Origin: Alisma plantago-aquatica
Lineage: Eukaryota > Streptophyta > Magnoliopsida > Alismatales > Alismataceae
Direction: 5' to 3'
Assembly (NCBI GenBank): GCA_963693085.1
Contig: OY856413.1
Coordinates: 749,672,056 to 749,736,055 of the forward strand
Length of the DNA: 64,000 bases
Below are positions 23,183-34,399 of this stretch, one piece after another. How positions within the stretch are numbered: position 1 is the first letter of the stretch; every line of letters starts with the position of its first letter. The translations under genes were made by a program, and so were the position numbers. The notes beneath the pieces were generated by a model, which made no database searches, was not told the origin of the DNA, and saw only the letters and a list, made by a program, of their open reading frames with translations.

Positions 23183-23907
23183 ATGGACATAGATAGTCTA
23201 GATGTCTAGTTGTTTCTTAGTTTTTAGTCTAGTTTGCTGATCTTATGTATCTTTCTAGGTTATTTTGTATTAGAAACATCTGGGCACATTATCTGAGATG
23301 TACTATTTTATCTTCAATTTTCATTACTTCTCACTTGTATCTGCTTTCATGGGAATGTGATTTTGAGTTGTAATCTATGTTATGTGCACACTTTCTCTTT
23401 GATCTGTTATATCCTACGAGTTGGTGCCATATTTCACCATATTTTGATTATGACTTAGCTTGTGTGCTTCTTTCGTCTCTGGTTGATATATGATATGAGA
23501 TTGCATGTTTGAATATCTGCTTGATTGTGCTTGGAGAAGACCTGATTATATGCTCTTCTACCCCCCTCACTTTTTGATAATGTCAAAAGGGGGAGAAAAC
23601 TTCAATGTCTTGAAACTTAATCATATTGCTATTCTTTGTCATATTGCTTCTTATTGCTTATGAGATCCTTTTCTTGTTCATTATATGCTTTATCATGTGA
23701 CTTGCAAAGGACCATGTAGTACATGTATGCTATAATTGATTTGTGTAGATAGACTAACTATGCAGGTTAAAGTAAGCATAGATTGAGGGGGAGAAATTCA
23801 CATTGTTCAAATCTTGAATCCCCCTAATTCACAAGGCAAAGATATAATTTGTATATCCTTTTCAATATGTTTGAGGAATGGTTTTTCATTGTCAAAACGG
23901 GGGAGAA
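23183..23907 (+). other. 3' non-coding region with repeated polypurine tracts
   Basis: Three purine-rich tracts of the same kind occur: AAAAGGGGGAGAAAAC (23,585-23,600), GAGGGGGAGAAATTC (23,784 onward) and AAAACGGGGGAGAA (23,894-23,907). The last abuts the 3' LTR and is the functional position. TGTCAAAA precedes the first, and TGTCAAAA also precedes the last. Multiple polypurine tracts are a known Sirevirus trait. Confidence 0.75.
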
Positions 23908-25379
23908 TGTTGACCTAGAGGTTATACATTGTCCATATTTTGATAATGACTTAACCATTACATTCATATGTATCTAATATGTGTATTTAAGATTGATTTC
24001 AGGGGTTAGGTACATGAAAAGGATTAAATTACACAAGCCCTAGATTGTCAAAGTTCAAGTCAAAAGCTATGCAAGTGTACTAATTAGGAAATCCATGTAA
24101 ATGACCTTAGAAGAATTTTGCAATCACTTGTATTGATGATATGACTTATAACTAAGATGAGAAAATTATGTGGAACACTTTACACCAAGTTTTAATCACT
24201 TTTTAAGCACTTTAGAAAATCGATCACAGGTTGTTGATCGGTCGAGTTACAATCTCAACCGATCCACTGAATCCATTTTCTGGAGAGTGCATTGGTCGAG
24301 TTGTGCATACACAGAACTCGACCGATCGGGTTACTGACCAAATGCTATTTTAATTGGTCGGTCGAGTTTCCCCAGGACAAACTCAACTGATGGTTTGAAA
24401 TATGTGTTTATCTTTTAGTCGATCGGTCAAGTTACCTTTTTTGAATCTTGACCGATTGCACTGTATGGAAAATGCAAAAAAAAAGTGATTCTAACTGTGG
24501 GTGACTTGTTTGGACGAAAATAGATTTGTTGCCTTGTGCAAAAATGGCTATAATTTGGCCCTAAGTGCTCCCCAACTCAAAGGGGCACCCTCAGCGATAA
24601 ATAGGACCACTTGGAGTTCATTCCAAGGTTGCTCATTCCATATATACTTGGTTCTAGCTTAGTTGAGAGTGCTGCACACCTTTGAGCCCTTTTCTCTCTC
24701 TACTTTCAATTCAAATCCATGAATATGAGTGAGTTAGGATATGTTGTAAGAGAGCTATCTGTTGTATCCATGTAAAGATCTCCACCTCCGTCTTCCTACC
24801 CCCTTTCCATATTGAAGAAAAGTCTTGAAGATCTTCTCCAAGTGAAGGAGAAGGAGTTGTTGTTCTTCAAGGTTGAAGAAGGCATGGTGATCTAGATCTC
24901 CTAGTGAAGGAGATAGGCAAGGCAAATGTTCAAGAAGTATAGGTAATTCCTGGAAGGCCAAAGACTTGAATATGGAGTGGGTAAGTCCTTGTTGAAGGCC
25001 GAAGACTCCCTGGTTCAAGTGGGTAAGCTCCTTCGGTAGGTTAAAAATCCTTGCTTGAGGTATTAAGTCCTTGGATGAATGTGGTTTTGTCTTGTAATCT
25101 TATGAATGAATATAAGAGCATCAAGATTGCAAAGTCCTAGAGACTAACCACCTCTAGGAAGTGGACTGACTCACTTCTAGTTTGAAGTGTGGAACCACTC
25201 TAAACCACTTTGTCTAAGTGTATGTTATCCTTGTCTCTCACCCTTTCTATGCTTGTTAGTTAGGACTTCAAATTGGATGTATCCTTAAGCTTTTTTACTT
25301 AATATAATTTTAAGGTCTAATTCACTTTGTGAGATTTGTGAAGCTCTATTCACCCCCTTCTAGAGCCCTTAATCCAACA
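23908..25379 (+). repeat. 3' LTR of the Sirevirus-type element
   Basis: Starts TGTTGACC just after the polypurine tract and ends CCTTAATCCAACA, so TG...CA is intact here. Length is 1,472 bases. It carries the same dyad array at 24,236-24,458. It is followed by the GAAAT target duplication. Confidence 0.93.
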
Positions 25380-25384
25380 GAAAT

Positions 25385-28350
25385 CCTATTTACATATTTT
25401 TTCCATGATTTCTAGTTTATTAGTTAAATAGTGTATCATACTCTGATTTGTTGTTTAACTAATAAAAATATAAAATACCTCCAATTCATACCTTCAATTC
25501 AATAGTTTGGTTTGGTTTGATTTAGACTAAAACACTATAAATGGGTTGGTTTTAAATTGAATTTCATATTTCAGTAGTCTATCAAATTTGTCCATAACTA
25601 GAAAAACTAAACCTTCAATGAAAAAAAATGAAGTTTTGCTTGGTGAATACTTGGAAATTTATGGAATATCAAAATTGAGTGATGTATGCATAATCATAAA
25701 TCATAATATTTCCAGTCGATTTTGAATTGATCTGTATGCTAAAAATCCCTTTACATTTGTTGGCATGTGTTGTTTGAAAGATAAGACAACCAATAAAGAG
25801 GTCGACTAACATTCTAGGGCAGTGACAAGCATACCAAGTCAACATCGATTGGGCCTTTGAAGTTAATAACCAAGTCTTCAATCTCAAAAGTTTTCATCCA
25901 CATTTTTCAGATATCGTGGTCATGTTTGTATGCAATGATCGACCCATGGTTGGTCATTGCCAAGAAGTTGGACCCAACATTTAGGTACTTTTGGTGAGGC
26001 AAAGTTTGGTGTTGACCGACCTAACGATTGATGGTGATTAAAGATCATTTGACCTTTGGAGGCCATTGCATCATGTTTTTATTTCAGTTTTAATTTGCAA
26101 TATTCTAATATGAAATGGATTACATGAAAATATTTAAGCTATTTAAGGTGTATTCATCATGTTATACCATTTACGGCATGATTCCCATGTGTGTCAATTT
26201 TAGGAGATTTGGGAGGAACAACAATAAGTTTGTGTAGCTTTTGTTTAACACCATACATGTTTTGATATCCGAGAGTTCTTTCTCTTCCTTCCATCCACAA
26301 ATTGGTGTATAAATCTTTAGTGAGCCTCAAATTTGTTTGTTTTCTCTTCTCTTTTTCCCTTCTTCAATGGTTAGTTGAATTTACTATACAAAACCGGTAT
26401 AGTAGGAGTCACCGAGAGGTATCATTTTTTCTTAAACTTAATATATGTAAGTTGGAAATCATATCTCATTTTGAGGGTAGGATATTAATGTAGATAAATC
26501 TTACCATTAAATCAAAAGTAATCTAAGTTAGTATGAGGGTGAAATTCAAGTATATTGAGATTGTTCTATCTGTTCTTGAGAAAGTAGATGAGATTGTATA
26601 TTAAATGGTGTTGGAAGGAGTTGAACGTAAATGAATTTTAAATATGATTTATTTCATTTTTTACACTATAAGAAAGCTTTTGACCATTAGTTGTGATAGG
26701 GAAACTCAATGGAACTATATTAAGTGGACAATTCCAAAAATGCAAAAACATTAAATATTCTAGTATTAGTCAATATTTAGTTCCTCCACCTTTGTTGTTT
26801 CCCTATGGACTGATTCTTTGTTTCGATTTGCATCAGTTCAAAATGTTTTTTCTTCCCATATGTTAGTAGTCTCCAACCATGGTGATGGCTTGGAGAAGAT
26901 GCTTCAGTGAACTCAAAAAGCTCAAGCTTGGGTTCGCATCATGCGACACTAAACAAGGAACACAATGGGAATTATGGGATCCACCACATGGTCGTGTTTT
27001 CCCCTCTTTTATTAAACATACTGAGCTTTAGTGAATATCTTCAAAATTAGAACAAAGGAGAAGATCAAGGGATATAAATTCCTTCTTGTACCATTGTAGC
27101 TTTAATGCCTTCGTTAAGTGAGCATGGGTACTATAATATTTTTAAGCGCATTTTTGTTGTTCCATTTGCATGACTTTTAACTTGGGTAAATTATGGTTAT
27201 ACCCTCATATTTTAATCAGAGCTTCACACACACCTCAGTTTATCTGGGATTTTCCCTACTTTTTAAATTGGTTGTGCTCAGATGTATATCGACACCACTT
27301 TGTCTTACTAAAATTTTTATTAACTCGCTAAGCTAATGATAAATACAACTAAACTTAGAAAACTATGTAAAATACTTGTTGGAAAGTTATTTTTATGGGA
27401 ACTGTCTTATATGGTATCTAAATCAAGTTTCCCTATACCATGCATACGATTTTGAAGTACTTGAGATTATGTTTGGTATTGTTTTTATATTAGAAATCAA
27501 TGATATATGTTTTATGTGATAGCGAATGCATATGGTTATCTTCCCAACTATTGTGGAATTAGATCAATATGTTAGATATATGATGGTTTTTTAATTATGT
27601 CATGTTTAATTTCAATCGATTATATCTACTTTTCTTGAAACTTGCACAACATTGTATATTGATGACCGTTGCCTATATTCGTGTGGTCATGGAACAAGAT
27701 GTCCATAAATGAAGGATAAAATGAGTTTTGAAGTGTTCATTGTAAGAGGAGTTGATCTCAATAATATAGATTGATGGGGTTCCATCTATCTCTAGCACCC
27801 AATTTTATCTAAAATATTATTTTATTATGATACAGATTGTCAAAAATCATGTATTAGGGTTTAGCATTCGTTTGAGAAGTACTATATGTATTATGTGTTT
27901 GTTTCAAGAACATGATGTATGAATCTTTTCATTTATGGATGGTTATGCGTCTACTTGGATCGTTATTAATATCATTTTGTAAGACACATTCCCTAGTAGA
28001 GGGACCCATGCTATGGGCAACATGAGGTTATGCTTTTGATTGTTCCTATAAAGTTACAAGAGTGTTACACCTTTCTTTATACCTTAAGAATAGTCATGCA
28101 CAAGATGTGATGTGTTGGGGGTCCAAACATCAGCAATCCACCATTTTTCTCAAAGTAATTTATAATAACCCTCTTCATATTTGTCCTCCTACTAGCTATA
28201 ATCATGGCATCATTGATAATATTTTAGTTTGAAAATGCATTAATCCCAAATTTGAATCCCTTCTTACACGAAAACTATTTCTATCTTACATGAAACTAAT
28301 CCTATCTTCTTCTTCATTTTCCCTTATCCTCCTAATATATACCTTCTTTA
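25385..28350. other. Intergenic, AT-rich, no gene recognised
   Basis: Only short ORFs with no family resemblance were seen. No LTR ends, terminal inverted repeats, SINE boxes or RNA genes were found. It may hold old transposon remains too decayed to name. Confidence 0.5.
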
Positions 28351-29325
28351 ACTAAAAGGAGGCCATCAACAACCATCCTAGACCTTTTATAGGGCATACA
28401 ACCCTTATATCACAAGATCCACCCTTGCTCTTCGTCAACTCCCACAACCACTTTCCCGAAATAGAAATGGGAGTGGTGTAACATTGTGGTTTAAGGAGAA
28501 GAGATCCACAAACCACAAAGACAACATTGGAGAACTATTTTTATAAGGACTTTAAAATTTGATCCCACTTCCCATATTATTTCTAATTATCAAAAAACCT
28601 CAAAATTTTGTGGTTAAAACTTTATTTATATTTTCACATGACAATGGAACCAGAAAAAAAAAATCCATTTAAAAGTGGAAATTATTAGGACCTTCTAAAA
28701 ATATCAAATGAGATATGCATGCAACTAATATAATTTGTTAAAAAAATCCAATATATTCTAAAAAGTTGAGTCCATCATATATAAAAGTTTTATAAATACG
28801 AGATTAGTTTGACTTCAAATCTCAAAATCTCATCAAAATGAAACTCCTCTTAATTATCCTCTAATAATCCAATTAATTCATATTATTATAATCTTCATCC
28901 ATATCTCAATAGTCATATAAAACTAGTTATAGTCTTGTAAAAAGTCCCAAAAAATTATATTATTACAATCTACACCTCAAACAACTTCCACATACATATT
29001 TGAATTTTTATTAACCTCAAATATAGGCAATTTGCACAAAATATCATTTTCATAAAAAAAAACTTATGTTAGTGGGTATTGTTGACCAAATTGAACTAAT
29101 ACTACTCTCATGGTACCATTTTTTTAGAAAATATACTACAATTAATTGTAAAATTTAGCAATTCAGTTCCTATTTTGTCCAATTATCATTATTCACGCTT
29201 TGAAAACAAAATAAATATTTTATGTAGATATGTAGTTGAAATGAAGAACTATAGTTTTGGATTTCATTTAAATTATATACAATTATGATGTTGAAATTCA
29301 TGGGTTGTTACTAGTACAATTTTGA

Positions 29326-29371
29326 CACCCACCCTTAGGACCAATGCACAAGTGGTCCCTAAGGGCGGGTG
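29326..29371. repeat. 46-base imperfect palindrome (copy 1)
   Basis: CACCCACCCTTAGGACCA pairs with TGGTCCCTAAGGGCGGGTG around a short loop. The same structure is at 31,571-31,616 in copy 2. Such sequences occur in subterminal parts of plant CACTA elements, and CCACTAGAAGAAAA lies just after it, but no paired transposon end was found. Confidence 0.6.
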
Positions 29372-29940
29372 ACCATTCCACTAGAAGAAAATTTAAAAAA
29401 AAATCTAAACTCATCCTAACTATGATAAATAAACTAGGAAAGCAATGGAAATTTCAATTCAAAATGTCCAAAAAATTCAAATTTATCATCACAAAAACGC
29501 CCATTTTAAATTTATTTATACTTCAAAATTACACCTCTTATTTCTTCTATATACTCCTATTATATTGTACTCCTTTGTAAGGCCACTGGCATAGATTAAT
29601 GTCTAACCTTTTTTGCTTTACATAATTGAATTCTTGATTAATATTTAAAATCAATTGACTAAGAGAAAACTCCTGGTTTGGCTTTAATTGCAGCCTATTT
29701 TCTCTAATTTCATGTTTCCTTGATTAATTTTGAGGAATTAATTTCATTAAAAAAATCTATATTTATGGTCTATTCTGTGTATGTATCTTGTTTGATGTCA
29801 TTTTGATGCCTTTAACCTTGATTGAGTTCTGTTTCACACTGGATAAGTTCTAACCCTAACCCTATCTAAGATTTGGTGGATGGGGGTGGAGAGCTTTAAT
29901 GGCTAATCACTATCCTTGATGAGTCTAAATTTTAGGATAC

Positions 29941-30060
29941 TTGATAGGTTTAAGGGTGAAGGTTGGGAGGTTGATAGGTTGAAGGGTGAAGCCTTGGAGA
30001 TTGATTGGTTGAAGGGTGAAGGCTTATGGGTCAATAGGTTGAAGGATTTTAGACCTCAAT
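29941..30060. repeat. Four tandem 30-base units (minisatellite) in copy 1
   Basis: Units of exactly 30 bases built on TTGATAGGTTGAAGGGTGAAG are repeated four times, the last being the most diverged. The same block is at 32,184-32,303 in copy 2. Confidence 0.8.
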
Positions 30061-30597
30061 GGGTCATAAGGAGGGAAATTTGATGGCTTTGGGACATAAT
30101 GAGAGGACCCTCGATGGGTAATGTGAATATTACCCTCTACAAATGGGGTAGTGTGAGCCTTGATGGCTTCTTGAGTGGAACATTAGTGGGTGTGGTTGAA
30201 GGTACCTTAATGGGTGAGGTTGATGGTACTTCAATGAGTCACATGTGGAGGACCTCGATGAATCTAGACGATAGGAACCCCCATGGGTTAGACCCTCCAT
30301 GTGCCACCCTTGATGTCTTGGAAGTTTAAGAACGTCAACTGGTCTCCTTACATTGGGCTTGATGGGTTCACTTCTAAGGGTTGTTTTGGACTATTGGTTG
30401 TGATTGGCTATATATACCTCAAAGCCATAAACCCTATGATCCATTTTACACCATGATCTGATAAAAATCATGTATTAGGATTCAAGAAGGATGAAGGGAC
30501 CTCCTAGGACCTTTATGCCCTGGGTTTGAAGCTTGCATGTGCATGGAAGTTGAAGATCTAGCTCTCCTTTGTGGATCTAAAGCTAGATACCTTGTTT

Positions 30598-32598
30598 AAC
30601 TAAAAGGAGGCCATCAACAACCACCCTAGACCTTTTATAGGGCATACAACCCTTATATAACAAGATCCACCCTTGCTCTTCGTCAACTCCCACAACCACT
30701 TTCCTGAAATAGAAATGGGATTGGTGTAACATTGTGGTTGAAGGAGAAGAGATCCACAAACCACAAAGACAACATTGGAGAACTATTTTTATAAGGACTT
30801 TAAAATTTGATCCCACTTCCCATATTATTTCTAATTATCAAAAAACCTCAAAATTTTGTGGTTCAAACTCTAGTTATATTTTCACATGACAATGGAACCA
30901 CAAAAAAAATCCATTTAAAAGTGGAAATAATTAGGACCTTCTAAAAATATCAAATGAGATATGCATGTAACTAATATAATTTGTTAAAAAAATCCAATAT
31001 ATTCTAAAAAGTTAAGTCCATCATATATAAAAGTCTTATAAATACGAGATTAGTTTGACTTCAAATCTCAAAATCTCATCAAAATGAAACTCCTCTTAAT
31101 TATCCTCTAATAATCTAATTAATTCATATTATTATAATCTTTATCTGTATCTCAGTAGTCATATAAGACTAGTTATAGTCTTGTAAAAAGTCCCAACAAA
31201 TTATATTATTACAATCTACACCTCAAACAACTTCCACATACATATTTGAATTTTTATTAACCTCAAATATAGGCAATTTGCAAAAAATATAATTTTCTTA
31301 AAAAAAACTAATGTTAGTGGGTGTTGTTGACCAAATTGAACTAATACTACTCTCATGGTACCATTTGTTTAGAAAATATATTGCAATTTATTGTAAAATT
31401 TAGCAATTCAGTTCCTATTTTTTCCAATTATCATTATTCACGCTTTGAAAATAAAATAAATATTTTATGTAGATATGTAGTTGAAATGAAGAACTATGGT
31501 TTTGGATTTCATTTAAATTATATACAATTATGATGTTGAAATTCATGGGTTGTTACTAGTACAATTTTGACACCCACCCTTAGGACCAATGCACAAGTGG
31601 TCCCTAAGGGCAGGTGACCATTCCACTAGAAGAAAATTGAAAAAAAATCTAAACTCATCCTAACTATGATAAATAAACTAGGAAAGCAATGAAAATTTCA
31701 ATTCAAAATGTCCAAAAAATTCAAATTTATGATCACAAAAAACGCCCATTTTAAATTTATTTATACTTCAAAATTACACCTCTTATTTCTTCTATATACT
31801 CCTATTATATTGAACTCCTTTGTAAGCCCACTGGCATAGATTAATGTCTAACCTTTTTTGCTTTACATAATTGAATTCTTGATTAATATTTAAAATCAAT
31901 TGACTAAGAGAACCCCTGGTTTGGCTTTAATTGCAGCCTATTTTCTCTAATTTCATGTTTCCTTGATTAATTTTGAGGAATTAATTTCATTAAAAAAATC
32001 TATATTCATGGTCTGTTCTGTGTATGTATCTTGTTTGATGTCGTTTTGATGCCTTTAACCTTGATTGAGTTCTGTTTCACACTAAATAACTTCTAACCCT
32101 AACCCTATCTAAGATTTGGTGGATGAGGGTGGAGAGCTTCAATGTCTAATCACTATCCTTGATGAGTCTAAATTTCAGGATACTTGATAGGTTGAAGGGT
32201 GAAGGTTGGGAGGTTGATAGGTTGAAAGGTGAAGCCTTGGAGATTGATTGGTTGAAGGGTGAAGGCTTATGGGTCAATAGGTTGAAGGATTTTAGACCTC
32301 AATGGGTCATAAGGAGGGAAATTTGATGGCTTTGGGACATAATGAGAGGACCCTCGATGGGTAATGTGAAGATTACCCTCTACAAATGGGGTAGTGTGAG
32401 CCTTGATGGCTTCTTGAGTGGAACCTTAATGGGTGTGGTTGAAGGTACCTTAATGGGTGAGGTTGATGGTACTTCAATGAGTCACATGTGGAGGACCTCG
32501 ATGAATTTAGACGATAGGAACCCCCATGGGTTAGACCCTCCATGTGCCACCCTTGATGTCTTGGAAGTTTAAGAACGTCAACTGGTCTCCTTGCATTT
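30598..32598. repeat. Tandem duplication, copy 2, left part
   Basis: Direct repeat of 28,351 onward, up to the point where the Athila-type element entered. The rest of this copy continues at 49,909. It includes the 46-base palindrome (31,571-31,616), the 30-base units (32,184-32,303) and the 76-codon ORF (32,342-32,572). Confidence 0.88.
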
Positions 32599-34213
32599 TG
32601 ATGCGATGATTTTGAGTCACATTTATAGACCTGTTTCATATGTGTTTTATGCTTTTATTAGTCATTTTTATGGTTAATGTGGCATAATTCATTCACTTTG
32701 GTATTTGCTACTATTTTATGTCAAATTCCCTTTATTTCATCATTTTGAGCATCAATTGTCAAAAAATTATTATTTGTGTGAATTTATGTGATCTTGTGTT
32801 TGAATTTCAGGACAAACGAGTATTTGCTTCCGTCGATACCATCGACGGAAGTCGATACCATCGACATGATCACAGGCTGCCAGCCACTAGTATCAGCAAA
32901 AAGTCAATACTATCGACAGGGATGTCGATGGTATCGAGCTATGATCAGGTTGTTGGCGAAGAAGCAGTCGATAGTATCGACACCAAGTCGATACCATCGA
33001 TGCACAGAGGCTACTGCGACGCAAAACGACAAAACCGTCGCTACAGGGTAGTCGATACCATCGACCCGCGTCGATGGTATCGAGACTACATCAGGCACTC
33101 GGACGAAAGGAAAGAAGGGCGGCCGCTACTACAGCGGGTCGATACCATCGACTCGCGTCGATGGTATCGACACCGTAGGATATGAGTTGGCTTCCTAATG
33201 ATCTCAATCGGACGACTACGGTTAATTAGCGACCTAATGAGGGAGATATACCTAATGACAGCTGCCCAGACGTGGAGGGGATCTGAATTAGACATTGCAC
33301 GAGTACCGAGGAGCAGTAGAGAGGAGAACGGAGGCTAGAAGCTCATACCAATTGATTTGGACGCTGCAGAAGACAAATTTCACCACCGAAAGGCGGGAGA
33401 GCACGAGTTCTACACAAAGGATCAACAGTTTCTTCTCCGTTCAGGGGTTTCACCTCTCAATTCACGTTTTTCACATGATTTCCCCTATTTCTACCATGTA
33501 CTTGTTTGAGATGAACATGCGGGGCTAATCCCCTTCCTCTTTAGGACCGGGAGTAGCCCGGGAATTCATTGTATGGCAATTTTATAATAGTGAATCATAT
33601 TGTATCTCTTAAATCTGTGGTATAGTTTTGTTTTCTCCATATATTGTTATGCTTGATCACCGTAATAATAACCTAATGCCCTTAATCACTTTGAAAGAAG
33701 GATTAACGGCTGAAAAGAGATGAAATCTACATTAATTGATAAATCCCTTGACCAAGGTGGTGTAAAATTAATGGTGGATACTGAGAGATCGTTCATAATG
33801 CACCTAGTCTAGGGTATAGGTTACTACGACGGTGGAACCGACCTAGACCTAGGTAGTGAATTGCACCACGACAGTGGGCAATTCTGTTTTCAGGCCACTA
33901 ACCGGATAGAGAGATAAAATTGAGGAATTATATAAAATCTAATACAATGAGAACCCGCGGTGAAACAACAATCCTAAAGATACCTTCTTGAATTGATTAA
34001 ACCAAAAATTTAATCGATTGTTCGTTTTGTTTTCTTTCAATTTTCTTTTTAATTTTCACAAAACCCTCAACTTTTAATCGACTTAGCTGATCGCAACTAG
34101 TTAGTAGGAGTCACCAACAATTCTGAGTATCCCTGTGTTCGACTTGGGCCTCACAAGGCCTATATTACTTCGACATGTTCTCTTGCGTTTAAGCGCATAG
34201 TAAAATTGCATCA
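32599..34213 (+). repeat. 5' LTR of the Athila-type element
   Basis: Starts TGATGCGATGATTTTGAG and ends AAAATTGCATCA, directly before the primer binding site. Length is 1,615 bases. It holds a dyad array at 32,832-33,171. No convincing TATA box was found after the array. Confidence 0.92.
32832..33171. repeat. GTCGATACCATCGAC dyad array in the 5' LTR
   Basis: About ten copies or near copies of GTCGATACCATCGAC and its complement GTCGATGGTATCGAC occur in 340 bases, mostly as close inverted pairs with 4-6 base loops, e.g. 33,049-33,082 and 33,138-33,171. The equivalent 3' LTR array is at 48,526-48,865. Confidence 0.85.
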
Positions 34214-34219
34214 AGTTTT

Positions 34220-34237
34220 TGGCGCCGTTGCCGGGGA
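34220..34237 (+). other. Primer binding site (Asp tRNA)
   Basis: TGGCGCCGTTGCCGGGGA lies six bases after the 5' LTR. It is the standard Asp-tRNA primer site of Athila/Tat gypsy elements and appears unmutated. Confidence 0.9.
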
Positions 34238-34399
34238 TACGGCGAATTATTGGCACTTTGAGTGCTATGAGTGGCCATTCTAGGCCATAGTTTTTTTATT
34301 ATCTTAAAACAACTTCAAATATTTCTAAATCGTTCGATAATTTTTATAGTCGTCGCAGCACTGTACTGAACTCGAATTTTCTTATTTCAGGTACTGTGT

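Larger units (their letters stand above)
15252..25379 (+). mobile_element. Full-length Ty1/copia Sirevirus-type retrotransposon (inactive)
   Basis: The element spans two direct LTRs flanked by a perfect 5-base target duplication, GAAAT at 15,247-15,251 and 25,380-25,384. The order is LTR, initiator-Met primer site, gag, protease, integrase, reverse transcriptase, RNase H, envelope-like ORF, several polypurine tracts, LTR. Integrase before reverse transcriptase defines the copia superfamily. The extra third ORF, repeated polypurine tracts and palindromic LTR motifs point to the Sirevirus lineage. The LTRs differ at about 7 in 100 positions in a 400-base stretch compared by eye, so the insertion is not recent. 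The genes carry at least 16 premature stops and three frameshifts in gag-pol, so the copy cannot act on its own. Confidence 0.92.
28351..30597. repeat. Tandem duplication, copy 1 (2.24 kb)
   Basis: Begins at TAACTAAAAGGAGGCCATC and ends at the next occurrence of that phrase at about 30,598. Copy 2 starts there and is later split by the Athila-type element. The copies differ at about 4 in 100 positions in the 780 bases compared by eye, plus small indels. The left edge reads ATACCTTCTTTAAC, the junction ATACCTTGTTTAAC and the right edge of copy 2 ATAGCTTTGTTTTT, so short homology at the breakpoints may have produced the duplication. No coding gene is recognised. A 76-codon ORF (30,099-30,329) is preserved in both copies but has no known domain. 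Confidence 0.85.

Noticed and set aside
22953..23192. ORF with a long run of Met/Leu/Val that looks like a membrane protein
   Set aside because: It is the +1 frame of the GATGATGGTGATGG repeat that encodes the acidic tail of the envelope-like ORF.
29851..29870. Telomere-like CTAACCCTAACCCTA at about 29,855 and again near 32,093
   Set aside because: Only about two units, and the second is explained by the tandem duplication; too short for an interstitial telomere block.
32718..33185. 155-codon ORF over the 5' LTR dyads
   Set aside because: It reads through the palindromic array inside a non-coding LTR; the repeated residues are a by-product of the dyads.
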